Part shown: piece after piece, positions 34,600-46,299 of the stretch
Numbering within the stretch: position 1 is the first letter of the stretch
Layout: each line of letters opens with the position of its first letter
Assembly (NCBI RefSeq): GCF_018446385.1
Contig: NC_055986.1
Location: 104,813,344 to 104,877,343, forward strand
Origin: Zingiber officinale
Taxonomy: Eukaryota > Streptophyta > Magnoliopsida > Zingiberales > Zingiberaceae
DNA length: 64,000 nt
Reading direction: 5' to 3'
Position numbers and translations under genes: made by a program
The notes under the pieces: model-generated
The model's input: the letters and a program-made list of their open reading frames with translations, nothing else
What the model was told of the DNA's origin: nothing
Databases searched by the model: none

Positions 34600-34788
34600 T
34601 TTACTATTTAAGCAGGAAATAATTTTTTAAAAAAATTTGTTTAAATTGAAATATACCTCATTCGGGCCTTCGGAAACGAGTACGGACTCGTGGCTCGATT
34701 CGGGTTCGGACCCGTCTTCCGATTCATCTCCTGATTCGTCTTCCGTTTCAGCTTCGCGGGTCATCAGCGCGAGGTGACTCTGGTGCTT

Positions 34789-35890
34789 CTACTCTTCTAC
34801 CTCCGATTCGTCCGAGGAGTCGTCCCACGTTGCTTTGAGGGCTTTCTTTTTGGTCGGCTTCGGTTTGTCGAACTTCAGTCTTGGGCATTCGCTCTTGTAG
34901 TGCCCCTTTTTGCTGCATCCGAAGTAAGTCACATTCTTTTGTTCCGCGGGAGAACTGATCTTTTGAAGGTCCTTCTTGCTGAAGCTCCTTTTTCTCCTGG
35001 TGAACATTTTTCTTACCAAGTTCACCAGGTATTCTTCGTCTTCTAAATCTTGATCGGAATCTTCTTCAGATTCAGACTTGCTCCTCTTTTCTTTGGAGGA
35101 GCCTGCAAATAAAGCAACACCTTTCTCGGCTCCAGCATTAGTTTGTTCATGCAATTCTAACTCACAAAAAAGCTCGTCTAACTTTAATTTAGATAAATTT
35201 TTAGAAATTTTGTAGGCATCTACGATCGATGCCCACAAATTATTACGTGGAAAAGCATTTAGTGCATACCTTATTAAGTCTCTGTTTTCCATCTGGTGGC
35301 CTATCGCGTGGACTCCAGAGTCCGTTGAGGATGTCCTTGATCCTCGCGTGCAGTTGACTTGCTGTTTCCCCTTCCTGCATTTTTATATTAAATATTTTAT
35401 TTAAAAGTAAGTCTCTTTTTGTTACCTTTGCGTCGTTCATTCCTTCGTGCAGCTCGATCAGTTTGTCCCATAACTCTTTAGCGTTCTGATGCGGTCTGAC
35501 CCGGTTCAGCTCTTCTCGTGTTAGACCGCAGTGTAGCGTGTTGATTGCTTTGTTTTCCGTCGGCGCCTTTTTCCTCATATCCGGAGTCCACTGTTCCGGG
35601 TCTAGTGGATTTCCGGAGTTGTCGGCTGGAGCTCGGTAGGCTTTTATGACGCTGAACCATTGATCGTAGTCCGTCTTTAGGTACACCTCCATTCTTTTCT
35701 TCCAGTACGAGAAGTCATCCCCGTTGAATAGGGGAGGACGTACTGTGCTGAAGCATTCTAGTTGAGACATCCTGCACACAAGTAAACAACGAAAAAAAAA
35801 TATCCCAAGACTTGGTCTTGGATTAGCAGTGCGGGAAAAAATAATAGAAATATCTAAATTGGTGTTGCACCAATTTAGATTTAATTGCAA
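34789..35890 (-). mobile_element. Sirevirus gag region
   Basis: The translation shows RPPLFNGDDFSYWKKRMEVY, WDKLIELHEGMNDAKVTKRD and MQEGETASQLHARIKDILN (Copia gag UBN2-type domain) and a zinc-knuckle block near 34900-34950 (CSKKGHYKSECP). Order and content are typical. Broken; treated as a fossil. Confidence 0.9.
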
Positions 35891-36019
35891 CGAAAAACAT
35901 TTCCAAACCAGGTAATAATACCAGATTAGAATTAAGCGTAAAACTGAAAACCGAAAAAATAAAAGTTAATGTTTCACCCCCTGTCTGATTGGTGGTTACA
36001 CCAAATCAGAGTGGTACCT

Positions 36020-36031
36020 GCTCTGATACCA
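36020..36031 (-). other. Sirevirus primer-binding site, tRNA-iMet type
   Basis: The minus strand reads TGGTATCAGAGCAGGTACC two bases inside the right LTR. The first twelve bases match the initiator tRNA-Met complement; the extended match is usual for sireviruses. Confidence 0.92.
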
Positions 36032-36033
36032 CT

Positions 36034-37121
36034 TGTTGGATCGTGAGAGTTTGATAGAGGGGGGGTGAATATCGATTCGAAAAACAACGTTGAAAAGAGT
36101 TAAGCGCAGCGGAATTTAAGAGAACAGACACAGTAATTTTACTTCGTTTGGAGCATGTGACGACTCCTACTCGAAGGCCCGTACTCCGTGAGTACTTTCG
36201 TTGGGCAATCACTATCAATTCGAATGATGATTACAAAATAATTAAGTACAAGAATTGACAGAAATAAAATACCGACAAGAGAAGAAGAATTAGACTTAAG
36301 AAAGCGCTTTGTCGGAATAGCCTCTTGGCGTCGCAGAAGCGTAGAGCAGCAGAGCAAGCAGTAGATTCTCAGTTCTGAATTGATGTATGAAACTCCACCC
36401 CTGGGGCTTCTTTTATATGCTGCTCCGGGCGCCCTGGTGCAACGTGGCAAGTCTAATCAACGAACTCCACGTGGCGACGACTCGGCTTGGATAAAACTTG
36501 CCTCCGGGCGCCCGGATCCCCTCCGGGCGCCCGGACCCCTCTTCTCCAGAAACTCCTTCTCCTGCAAGAAAAGGTTAGTCCAAGGCAAATATACCCTGCA
36601 ACACAGATTGTTAGCACAGTCTTATAGATAAGCAAAGTGAGTATGAATTAGCAAAAAGAGTATGACTTAGATTCCGTCTTTCCGAGACCGGAATCTAGTC
36701 ACGATCTCGACTTAGATATCCGAAATGGATCTAAGTCGGATCGACGCCTAATGTTCCCTTCCCGGGAACGCGTCCTCGCAGTCACTCCCCTCCAGTGACT
36801 TACCTCACTTACCTGCCAGACGTCCGGTCAGCCCGTCGACCTGTCTGGACTTCGTGCCAGCTATCTGGTTAGCCCGTCGACCTAGCTGGACTTCATGCCT
36901 AAGCGTCCGGTCAGCCCATCGACCTGCTTGGACTTCGTGCTAGCTATCCGGTCAGCCCGTCGACCTAGCTGAGCTTCGTGCCAGACATCTGGTCAGCCCG
37001 TCGACCTGTCTGGACTTCTCCTGCACACTCGATCAAAGTGTTAGACAACAGCAAACTAACTTAACCTGATTTTTCATTCATCAAAACCTGAGTTAGACCG
37101 TTAGTGCTACCCGCACCAACA
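36034..37121 (-). repeat. Right (5') LTR of the Sirevirus
   Basis: 1088 bases. It has two copies of the palindrome-centred GC subrepeat (tccgggcgcccgga at 36504-36537) where the left LTR has more. Minus-strand TATAAAAG near 36410-36417. Confidence 0.92.
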
Positions 37122-37232
37122 TGAGCTAAGCCTCGTTTCGGTTCCCCTTCAACTCTCTTTTAGTAAGGTTTTCCTCTTTTCTGAATTTTGATTTTTAACT
37201 GAAGGTTTATCTTTGTTTCTATAGCTTCCACT

Positions 37233-37840
37233 TGTTAGGATCAAAAGATTTCAGATATCTCCATAATAGTATGATATTATCTATTTTGGGTCTAAGCCCT
37301 CATGGATTTATTTTTAGGCTCTACCCAAAAGTTATCATACTAATAGAGATATCTTCATCTTATAAATCTATGATCTTTTCTATGTATTTCTAATGTAGTA
37401 CTTTGATAGTATTTCCAACAATCCTTCCCTCAAATGAAGGACCACTATTACTCTCATAGTTCGAACTTCTTTGTAAGCATCTGGTCATCTTGACCTGCTC
37501 CGGATCTCCTCGGAAGCATTTGGTCACTCTTGTCCTACTCTGGGTCTCTCTACAAATATTCGGTCACTCTTGACCTACTCTGAGCCTCCCCACAATTTAG
37601 TTCAAGACCATCCCACATGACATATGTCTGGACCATGTCTCTGATACCATTTATTAGAACCAAAAATATTTCAAATATCTCCACAATAGTATGATATTAT
37701 TCACTTTGGATCTAAACCCTGATAGATTTATTTTTGGACTCTACCCAAAATATCTCATACCAATAGAGATATCTTTATCTTATAAATTTATAATTTTTTC
37801 CATATATTTCTAATGTGGGACTTTGATTGTATTCCCAACA
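37233..37840 (-). mobile_element. TRIM (terminal-repeat retrotransposon in miniature)
   Basis: Two direct repeats of 188 and 189 bases (37233-37420, 37652-37840) have TGTT...AACA-type ends and enclose only about 230 bases. On the minus strand TGGTATCAGAGACA beside the right repeat is a tRNA-iMet primer site and TTTGAGGGAAGGAT beside the left repeat is a polypurine tract. The flanks ccact and ctact are a 5 bp duplication with one change. There is no coding capacity, as usual for TRIMs. The repeats differ at about one site in six, so it is old. Confidence 0.9.
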
Positions 37841-39545
37841 CTACTATATTGAAAGCCTTTCTAGGTCAAGCGATGAAGTTGTCAGACGCCGAGTTGGAAG
37901 CTCGTGGTACTAAAATTACTGACCCAATGAAGGAGGCAACAATCAATAGGGAAGTTCTACCTAATCCAACGCTCATCTTGGTGGAAGCAACACCTCCATC
38001 ATCAGCATGTGCAGAGCCCCCACTCTCGAGGGACTCTAGGTCCCTTTATAGATGACCCGGAAATGCGTTGATTGTTTGAGCACAACCCCTCTCCATCGTG
38101 GGCTTAGGGCTCGGCTTCCCCTTCCCACTCTTAAAATTCTCATGCAAGAATCTTGTCTCTCGGTGGTCCTTCACATTTGCTTGTTCATCTCCCAACTCCC
38201 CCTATAGAAATGCCTAGTGATCCAATGGATGCCAGTTCTCTGCATCTGCTTGTTTCGACTCCTCTTGAGGCCACAACCTTAACTTCCCTCTTGCAAATAG
38301 ACATAGGGGGCAACTCCTCATACCCCTCGTTGCAGCTTGATCTCCTGGCCCCTCAAGCCGGCGACTACCACTCCCCCCTCCCTAAGGACAACCAGCTCAA
38401 GGAGAATTCCAATTAGACCTCACTCTCTTTAGCCCGATGACGACAAGGTGGAAGGATGGTGAAGCGGGTGCAGAAGGTCTTTCTCTTATAGCTCTAGTAG
38501 AGGAGATGATGGGAACCGGGGTCAATCATATGCCAAAACTGATGGTCTTTAGTCAATGATTCCCAACAGTATGGTAGGGTCATCATGAAATGTGTGCACG
38601 TATAAACAAACTAGAGACCTAGTTGGTTTCTCTGAAACCAAAGTTACCTTGGTGTAAGTAGAGCTGACTCGTCTGAAAAACCTAAGGAATGATCCAGTTA
38701 TAGAGCAATCAGAAATTCTTCATTTAAGGAAGATTATATCTGAGGGGAAATCAGGCAGTCTCTAAGCGAAGTATGAGATTGATTGGCTAAAAAGGGAGAT
38801 ATATTCCCTGGAAGCTCAAAATAAGAAGCTGGAGTCGAGGAGGAAAAAGCAACAGAAGGAGATCAAGAAGCTAAAAACCACGGTGGAGGCACAAGAGGTG
38901 AAACTCGAGATAGCTAAAGCAAGGATAAATACAGCCAAAGGAGAGCTAGATGTCTGTTAAAAAAGGGCTTAATCATTTGAAGGTGGAGTTGGGAGCTACT
39001 CGGGAGGAGACTGAGTCTAGCAAAGCTTTGGTGGAGGATGGGCTTCGTGAGTTGGAGTTTTTTTGTGGCAAGGCGGAGGCCACTCTTGCAGGAGTTGAGA
39101 ACGAGCTTTGGGTGGGCAACATTAGAGGTTGCGCACTAAGAATGGAATCTACGCAAGCATTACCTGAGGCCCAACTCCGTGAGCTTGAGACTACCCGTTC
39201 AATGGCTGAGATCATTCAAGATGAGGTTGAGGGACTAAAAGTCCCTAAGGTCGAATTGCAAACATCTCATGAAGCCTAAAGAGACAAGCTAGCAAGTACA
39301 ATGATCGAGCTCTTGGGGTATCGCACTGGGGAACACTCTAAGAAATTTTATGGCATAGTTGGTAGATGTTTTGTCCGAATGGTACGATATGGTGCGGATG
39401 GTACTTTGAAGCAGTTGCAAGAGTTCGGCCATGGGCCCGTCAACAAACCTCCTCAAGTCGTTAAATTTTTTAAAATTACAAACAGTATCCCCGAAGAGGA
39501 TGTGGAGGATTTTACTTAATGCTTCTTCCCTTTTAGGGCCAAGTC
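37841..39545 (+). mobile_element. gag-like segment of the outer Gypsy fossil (second part)
   Basis: AMKLSDAELEARGTKITDPM and a Pro/Ser-rich stretch are followed by a coiled-coil part (38760-39290; repeated Glu/Lys/Leu heptads such as LNHLKVELGATREETESSKA). It ends in a block with GADGTLKQLQEFG and PEEDVEDF. This order matches the C-terminal half of Tat-type gag proteins. Broken in several places. It stops at the insertion of older Sirevirus DNA at 39546. Confidence 0.65.
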
Positions 39546-41973
39546 TGCTGGTGCAGCAGGGCCGACAAAAGAGGGGTGAATTACTTATCAAATATAAAAA
39601 AAAATCTTTCCCGATCTCTCAACTAAGATTAGTAGAAGTCGCACAATTATAACAGGTTAATTGAATAACTACAAAATAAAAAAGGCAGAATAATTTACTT
39701 GGTTACAACCTAGGTGGTTGTTAATCCAAGATAAATAAAAAAGTACTAAAAATCTCCTTCGTTGAAGACGGAGAAGCCTCTTACACTTGTTGAATTCTTA
39801 GAAAAAACTAGGAAATGAATACTAGAGTTGTTGTCTATTTCCAAGGTCCATGAGTCTTTTTATAGCCCTTGGAAAACTCTATCGCAGCTTGAAGACGCCT
39901 CCAAGTTAGTCCAAGGCATCTTCCATTGGATAAGTTTTATTTGCAGTAGATAAAACTCTATCCGCGATAAATGGCTATTGGAAGGCGCCTTCAAAGGCTG
40001 GAAGGAGTCTTCGTACTGTTCATCGAAGGCGCCTTCCAACCATAGAAGACGTCTTCCACAGCGCAAGTGATAGAATGTATACTAAAAGCCTAGCTTTTGT
40101 ATAAACATTTATTTTGAAATGAGAATTACATTGGTCAAATGTCTGCATTTAGTTAAATGCAGTTGTCCATTTAATTTATATTATAGACAACATGATGTGT
40201 GGTATTACACAGAAGATCATGTTATCAGTTTCTTATAAATTATAAATAGTAGCTCACAACCAAGATGGATTGGGGCAAACTATTGGAATGGTTGTAGTGT
40301 AATTTGGTATTAGTTTATCTTGACTATAAAATTACACGAGTACACTATGTGTGTATTGAGCAGGATCATTTGAGGTTGTTCCTTTTATACTTGCTGCATA
40401 AAAGAACAGAACCTCTGTTATTATGGATGTGCGTACTCTTAATCCCGATATAATAACAAGCACATGTACTTAGTATTTATTTCTTTAATTTATAAAAGGG
40501 TGAGATTTATTCGTTAAATCAATAGGTCCGATAAGTTGGGAAAATAATATTATTTATATGGTGTGTTGTTGATTATAAAAGGAAACTGTGTCCTAGTTAT
40601 CTAAGTTGATGATGTCCCCTTGAGAAGCTCATAAGGATTGTCATGTAAACCCTGCAGGTGAACTTAGTCCGACATGACAATGAAGCTGAGTGATACTACT
40701 ATTGGAGTTAGATGTTAATTAAGTGAGTTGTCAGTAACTCATTTAATTAATGGACATTCGATATCTTAAACACATGGAGATTAATACACTCATGATAAGA
40801 AGGAGCCCATAATGTAATATGGGATTGGTGCGGTAGTTCAATAATAACTCTTTAGTGGTATGAGTTATTATTGATGAACTTGAGTTGGGTGTTCGGGTCG
40901 AACACAGGAAGCTCAAGCTCATCAGGAGGCCAAAACTAATTCCTCCTCTAGGTCTCTGTTGTAGCCTCTATAAAGCCTCGCACTCACCCATTTTGATTAT
41001 CCTTCCTACTATGTGAAAATCGACAATAGACTTCGGATATTATCCGAAGTAATAGATAGTTAATTACCGAAGTAGACGCACGTGAAGTAAAAGGGTCAAT
41101 TTTTTACTTCACCACATGTTTACCGAAGTCTATCATCGGTCTAAAATCGGTTCAAAATCGGACCGTTTTCGAAGTAAAAAAACTCTATTACTTCATCGAG
41201 ACCAGTAACAATACCGAAGTATTTGATGATATATTACTGCATAGGTTTCGTTGTTTGACGAAGTAAAATATGTATACAACTTCACATTTTTTGAATTTTG
41301 GTGTAGTAAATGTTTAATTTTACTTCTGCATAATTTGGCTTGGTCGAAGTATTTATTATTGTATTACTTCATCGTAGTATAGAAGTAATAGAGTATATTT
41401 ACTACAACAAAAAATTTAATGTAGCGAAGTAATTTATACAAACCACTTCATAAATTTGATCAGTAGTGAAGTAAATAGTTTCTTTAACTACACCACTATT
41501 TAAATTTAGCGAAGTCTTTTTTATTGTATTACTTCATCATATATTTATAGTGTCGAAGTAATTGATCATATTTTACTACAATACAATTTTAATTGATAAA
41601 AATTTATATTATAATATTTTACTACAACACAATTTTTTTTACCACCAAAATTAAATAAATATATCACAAATATGTATCAAATATAATTCAAAACTGTATT
41701 CATAAAAGATATGTTTAACCATAACCCAAAAACTTTTGTATCCATAAATATCTAAATACATGTTTAAAATTTATATCATAGCCTACACTTTGGCACCCAC
41801 ATAGAAGTAGACGAATTCGCTCCATTCACTTCTGACTTCATCATACTAATATTGATTGTAATACTGTTTATTTTTTGATGCTGCAAACTGAAACATTAAC
41901 AAAAGTTTGAGGATTAATCAATAAAAAATGACTCAATATTTTATAAAGAAAATATTAGATAAATAAGAAATTC

Positions 41974-42240
41974 ACCTTCCTCTCCAATTGTGGATCTTCA
42001 TCCAAGACTATCTATTTCATATACCGCATCACACAATATCCACATTCAATACTCTCATTTTGTTTAAGATTACCCTAATGAAATTAAAAATGTCATGCAA
42101 GAAGTCACAATCCAAATAATAAAAATTATTAATTGTTATCTAAATACATAGTCACAATACATACTGTCAATTGTTTAAAACCTAGTACTTTTGAAATACC
42201 CCTTGATGCATTGTATATCTTGACCCCACTACATTGACTT
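41974..42240 (-). pseudogene. ULP1-like (C48) cysteine protease exon remnant
   Basis: The minus strand at 42073-41974 reads LKQNESIECGYCVMRYMK followed by a stop, then IVLDEDPQLERK. This resembles the catalytic Cys block of transposon-borne ULP1 proteases (usual form Q..N..DCGYYVMRYM), with the nucleophilic Cys kept. An upstream AG-bounded stretch at 42155-42240 may be a further exon. The stop inside the block suggests a decayed gene. Such genes are often carried by plant CACTA and Mutator elements. Confidence 0.55.
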
Positions 42241-44143
42241 TCTTTTCCAACAAGTCATCCTACAATATGGAATGTAACAAATCAATCCAAGAATTCCAAT
42301 ATTATTTAGCAAGGCAATATGAAAATTAGATAAAAAAAAATATTTACAATTTTTTCAGCGACTTCTGCTATCTCCATATTTGTTATGTTGCCAGGTTTGT
42401 CCTCGCGGGTTTTACGCCAAAGTATCGATCTATCAACTTCCTTCCTCATTTTCAGCAATTAATTTTGTCTCTCTCTATAAATCCAAAAAAATGATTAGTT
42501 ACATAATATTAAATACTTGTTTGAAAATGATAAACTTAATGCTCTGAAGCTTACCAATTCAGCCTCTAAGCCGATGTAACTCTTGCGAGACAATCTGTGA
42601 TGATATTTATAATGCATCATTCGCTCTTTTTACTTTTTATGAATAACCTACATAGAAGATATATTTATAAACACCTGTATACATATATATGCATTGGCTC
42701 TGTTGAATTAACACAACACTCATATTAAAACATAGCATATGCCGTTGAAAACAAACATTCAGGTGTAAGCATTATTACAACTAATTTAATTATTCAGGTG
42801 TAAGCAATTGCCGTTGAAAACAAACATTAATACAAACGTACATTAATTTAATTATTCAGGTAAGCTAGCGATGGGAATAAGAAAGGCGTTTCACTGAGGA
42901 GAAATTATGCCCAGTGAAAAAGACGTGTCCAGTTAAATCAGAAGCAATAGCTACCTGAAGAAGAAGTTATAGCTTCTGCCCTCTAAAGAGGAATTTCAAT
43001 TCAGTAATTTGGCTCAAATCACGTAATCTTGGAAATTCAAGCATCATAAGTGTGTCCTGTATGGCTTAACACGAAATAAATACTTATAATGCAAATATAA
43101 GATTATAGCTTGGAGTTAAGAAGTGGGGAGTCCAGTGGGAGTTTGAAATTGAAATGCAACTCTTATTATATTAAATAGTTATTAAATTGAGTACTGCACC
43201 ATTACGTGCTGCAATCCTATTTAAGCAAACAAACTTTAAATGTCCAAGCAAACAAACTTTAAAATGTTTAAGCAAACAAACTATAAAGACTTAACACCAT
43301 TACGTGCTGCAATCCTTAACTATAAAGACTTATAATCAAACAAACTATATTCCAAAGAATTACAAATGCAAAGAATTATTTAAATGTAAACAAATAACAC
43401 CCTATAATTCTATTAGTTATACAACAAGTTATATAAGGAAGATTTTTCTATGAAATATTTTAAAGATTTCCAGCTAACACCATATGAATACGTACCTCCA
43501 ATATAGATTTGTAAATATAATTTTAGCATAGCTTTTAGCACCAATAATAATGATCGTGATGAGCAATTTCATGACACGTATAAAAAGATAAGGAATCTAT
43601 GGTTTTGTGGTCTTAGGATCAAACACTTTATTGTAAATTCACTTTTATAAGACATTGGAAAATACAATCTTCCCCTCCCCTATTTTAAAGATCATATGTA
43701 TGCAAACAAAGACGAATTGTAAAAGATGATAAAAATTGAAATAGAGATTTCTCCTTTGCAAATCATGGGACTTCAATTTGTAAAATCTAATTCCAAAAGC
43801 ATTGGACAAGCCATCAAAAGAACGGTCAAAAGAATAAATTTATTAGTGTTAATGAAAAAGAAAAAGAATATGAGATGCAATAATCTTGGGATCATAGGAT
43901 TTAACCATCAAGATAATTAAGACTATCTTTTAACTCCTTCCACTTCCGGAGAAATACATCACAATAGAATAACAAGTTTTCAATTTTTTTTTTTTGCACG
44001 AATACAGGGAAAAGTACAAGATCAGGAAGATTAACAAGAGGATCTCACCAACAAATTGCTAAGATCTTGAAGATTAACAAAAGAAGAGATTCAATCTAGA
44101 AGAAGAAAATAAATACAACATTAGTAAGAAGGAGGATCTTACA

Positions 44144-44347
44144 GTGGAATCGAGCGGCGAACACAACCCTAGCACTGTCGCGAACCCTAGCACTATCGTG
44201 TCGCTGAAGAACACAACCCTAGCCTATCGGGTTGATGAAGAAGAAGGAAACCTAGCAGGTCATGTTGATGAAGAAGGAAATCGTCGAACCTTGATGAAGA
44301 AGAGGAAATCGTCGAACCTTGATGAAGAAGAGGAAATCGCCGCTTGA
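44144..44347 (+). repeat. GATGAAGAAGAGGAAATCGTCGAACCTT repeats
   Basis: A phrase of about 27 bases (ttgatgaagaagaggaaatcg) occurs three to four times, and the phrase accctagcactgtcgcgaac twice upstream. An ATG-led frame of 67 residues crosses them (VDEEEGN-type acidic repeats). It is more likely repeat DNA or a first exon of the transposon gene than a real protein. Confidence 0.4.
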
Positions 44348-45230
44348 ACATGTTTGTCGCATCGTCGCGAAGAAATAAGTCGCGAGAAAATTAAAGAGGG
44401 TGAATTGTGCAGAGAAAAATAAAGGGTTTAGTAACGTGGAGATTAGTTGGATTGAAAAAATTAACCGGTTTAACTCATGTTTCAATTGGTTCAAACTTAC
44501 TACTTCATCACTTAAAATTATAAATTTTATTTTGACACTTATTACTTCATAGAATTACATATTATGAAGTAAATCCTCACTTAAAATTATAAGTGAAACA
44601 TATTTTTTTTTAATTTATGAAGTCTAAAATAGTTTTTACTATGCCAATTTTATTACCGAATTGTATTAGCATATATTACTTCGTAATCAACAATCGCCGA
44701 AGTAACTAGTGGCGAAGTCTATCATCAAAATTCACATAGACCCAAGAAAGGGGTCGGCCACATCCTTGCTTGGTGCCCAAGCAAGGGGTCGGCCATAACT
44801 TAATAGAAAAGGAAGTTTTTTTTTAAAATAAAATTTTGTTAAAATCTTTCCTTTTATGGTTATCTACAATGGTTAAAAAGAGAGATTTTAATTTTGTTAA
44901 AATCTTTTCTTTTTTGTAACCAACCATAATAGGAATAAAAGAAAGATTTTATTTAAAATAAAATTTTGTTATAATCTTTTCTTTTATAGCTATTTACAAT
45001 GGTTTAAAAAGAGAGTTTTTATTTTTGTTAAAATCTTTCCTTTTATATAAACCATCCACAATAGAAATAAAAAGAAAATTTTATTAAAAACTTTCCTTTT
45101 TAGCCACTAGCAAAGAATATAAAAAAGGAGGAGGGTGGTGCCCAAAGAGAACCGAAGTTATCTATTCTCTTCTTGTGTGGTCGGCCCCCTTCTTCTCCTG
45201 TTTTCTATCCTTAAGGTTGGCGGCACCTAT

Positions 45231-46299
45231 TGTTAGGGATCGGTGGCCGGCTAGAAAGGGGGTTGGATAGCGTCTCACCCAAATCGTCGCTTCCTACAAT
45301 GGTTAGTGTGCACAGCGGAAATACAAGATAAACACTAACAATAGAAAGCAAACATAGCACGTTGATTTAACGTGGTTCGGAGATAAAGCTCCTACTCCAC
45401 GGCTGTCTGTAAGGTGGATGATCCCTATCCGTCGGTGGATGATTCTCCGGAGAACTTCCGGCTAGCTCGCGTAGCTCCTTGTGGGTGGAGAAACCTCGCC
45501 ACAACCTCGTACAAGCACGCTAGATCACTTGGGCACTTGGAGACTCTAATTAGGGTTAACCACCACTAATTTCGTCAACTTCAACCAAGCTTCCAATGCT
45601 TGGTTATATAGGCCATGGGTTAGAAAACCACGCCTACCAGTCGACTGCCAAAACATGCAGTCGACTGCCCTTCGTGGAAATTCGACCGTTGCAGCCCAAC
45701 GGCTCGATACCAACCCTCTGTTCACTACCAGTCGACTGATGAAACCACCAGTCGACTGCTATAGTAACGCTACAGTACTGTTACAGTAACACTACATTGT
45801 TGCTACAGTAACCCCTAATTTTGGGATTTTACCCCGAGTACATTCACTCAGCACTCGTTCTCGCCCGACCAACCTAGACCTAGCCTTCTAGCCTCCTCCA
45901 TCAGCCTTGCGTCCATCGGATGCCTCCCCATCCTTCACGTCTTACCTTCTGGAGCTTCCATCGGCCTTGTCATTGTTGTCGGGTCTTCTTTTGCCAAGAG
46001 GTCGCGCCTCCGGGACTTTATCCATTGCCAAGTCACACTTGGACTTACGTTGCCAAGACTACATGCTTGGACTTACACCGCCAAGACTCATCCTTGGACT
46101 TTCCTCCTTTGCCAAGATCACACTTGGACTTACGTTGCCAAGACTACATGTTTGGACTTACACCGCCAAGACTCACCCTTGGACTTTCCTTGTTGTACCT
46201 GTATCCTGCACACTCACAATGCATATCAAATACAACAATAAACCTAACTTAAACCTTTGCCCAAACATCAAAACATAGGGTACCCAGATTGCTCCAACA
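45231..46299 (-). mobile_element. Solo LTR with perfect target duplication
   Basis: 1069 bases, TGTTAG...CCAACA, flanked by CCTAT on both sides (45226-45230, 46300-46304), so it is a complete solo LTR left by recombination between two LTRs. Termini and layout resemble the Sirevirus LTRs nearby but the sequence differs. It includes a minus-strand TATATAA at 45604-45610, four copies of CAGTCGACTG just upstream of it, CTACAGTAAC-type repeats at 45765-45810 and six CCAAG...CTTGG hairpins at 46025-46185. Confidence 0.92.
46025..46190. repeat. Six short inverted repeats CCAAG-N-CTTGG in tandem
   Basis: The phrase gccaag..5 to 8 bases..cttggactt occurs near 46028, 46052, 46082, 46111, 46137 and 46167. 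Copies 1-3 and 4-6 form two larger repeats of about 85 bases. Each unit could fold as a small hairpin. They lie near the start of the solo LTR in its own (minus) orientation. Confidence 0.85.

Larger units (their letters stand above)
23172..37121 (-). mobile_element. Sirevirus-type Ty1/Copia retrotransposon
   Basis: Two LTRs (23172-24336 and 36034-37121) end in TGTTGG...CCAACA. The flanks TGATC and TGAGC form a 5 bp duplication with one change. Minus-strand order is primer site (36020-36031), gag with a zinc knuckle, coiled-coil gag tail, AT-rich array, protease, integrase, reverse transcriptase/RNase H, a 1 kb AT-rich spacer, then a polypurine tract by the left [13 protein letters not shown] and the LDLILNNQKACYNKTELGY-like gag tail are Sirevirus hallmarks. 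Without the 4.3 kb insertion it is about 9.6 kb, normal for the lineage. It is broken, with several breaks. LTR copies differ by about 3 percent by eye, so it is moderately young. Confidence 0.93.
41008..44738. mobile_element. CACTA-like DNA transposon, non-autonomous, with subterminal repeats
   Basis: The left end reads ACTATGTGAAAATCGACAAT then AGACTTCGG; the right end, reverse-complemented, reads CTATGTGAATTTTGATGATA then GACTTCGCC. These are inverted termini close to the CACTA form. Many copies of CGAAGTAAT, in both orientations, crowd the first 600 and last 250 bases, as in the subterminal regions of En/Spm elements. A ULP1-protease-like exon remnant lies inside on the minus strand. No transposase is recognised. 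No clear 3 bp target duplication. A Mutator element of the ULP1-carrying type is the alternative. Confidence 0.65.

Noticed and set aside
38950-39279. A coiled-coil protein that could be a host gene
   Set aside because: Its coiled-coil composition and its flanks match the C-terminal half of Tat-type Gypsy gag, and it lies between the two outer LTRs.
45907-46278. A 123-codon frame with Leu/Pro-rich repeats
   Set aside because: Produced by the CCAAG...CTTGG repeats of the solo LTR.
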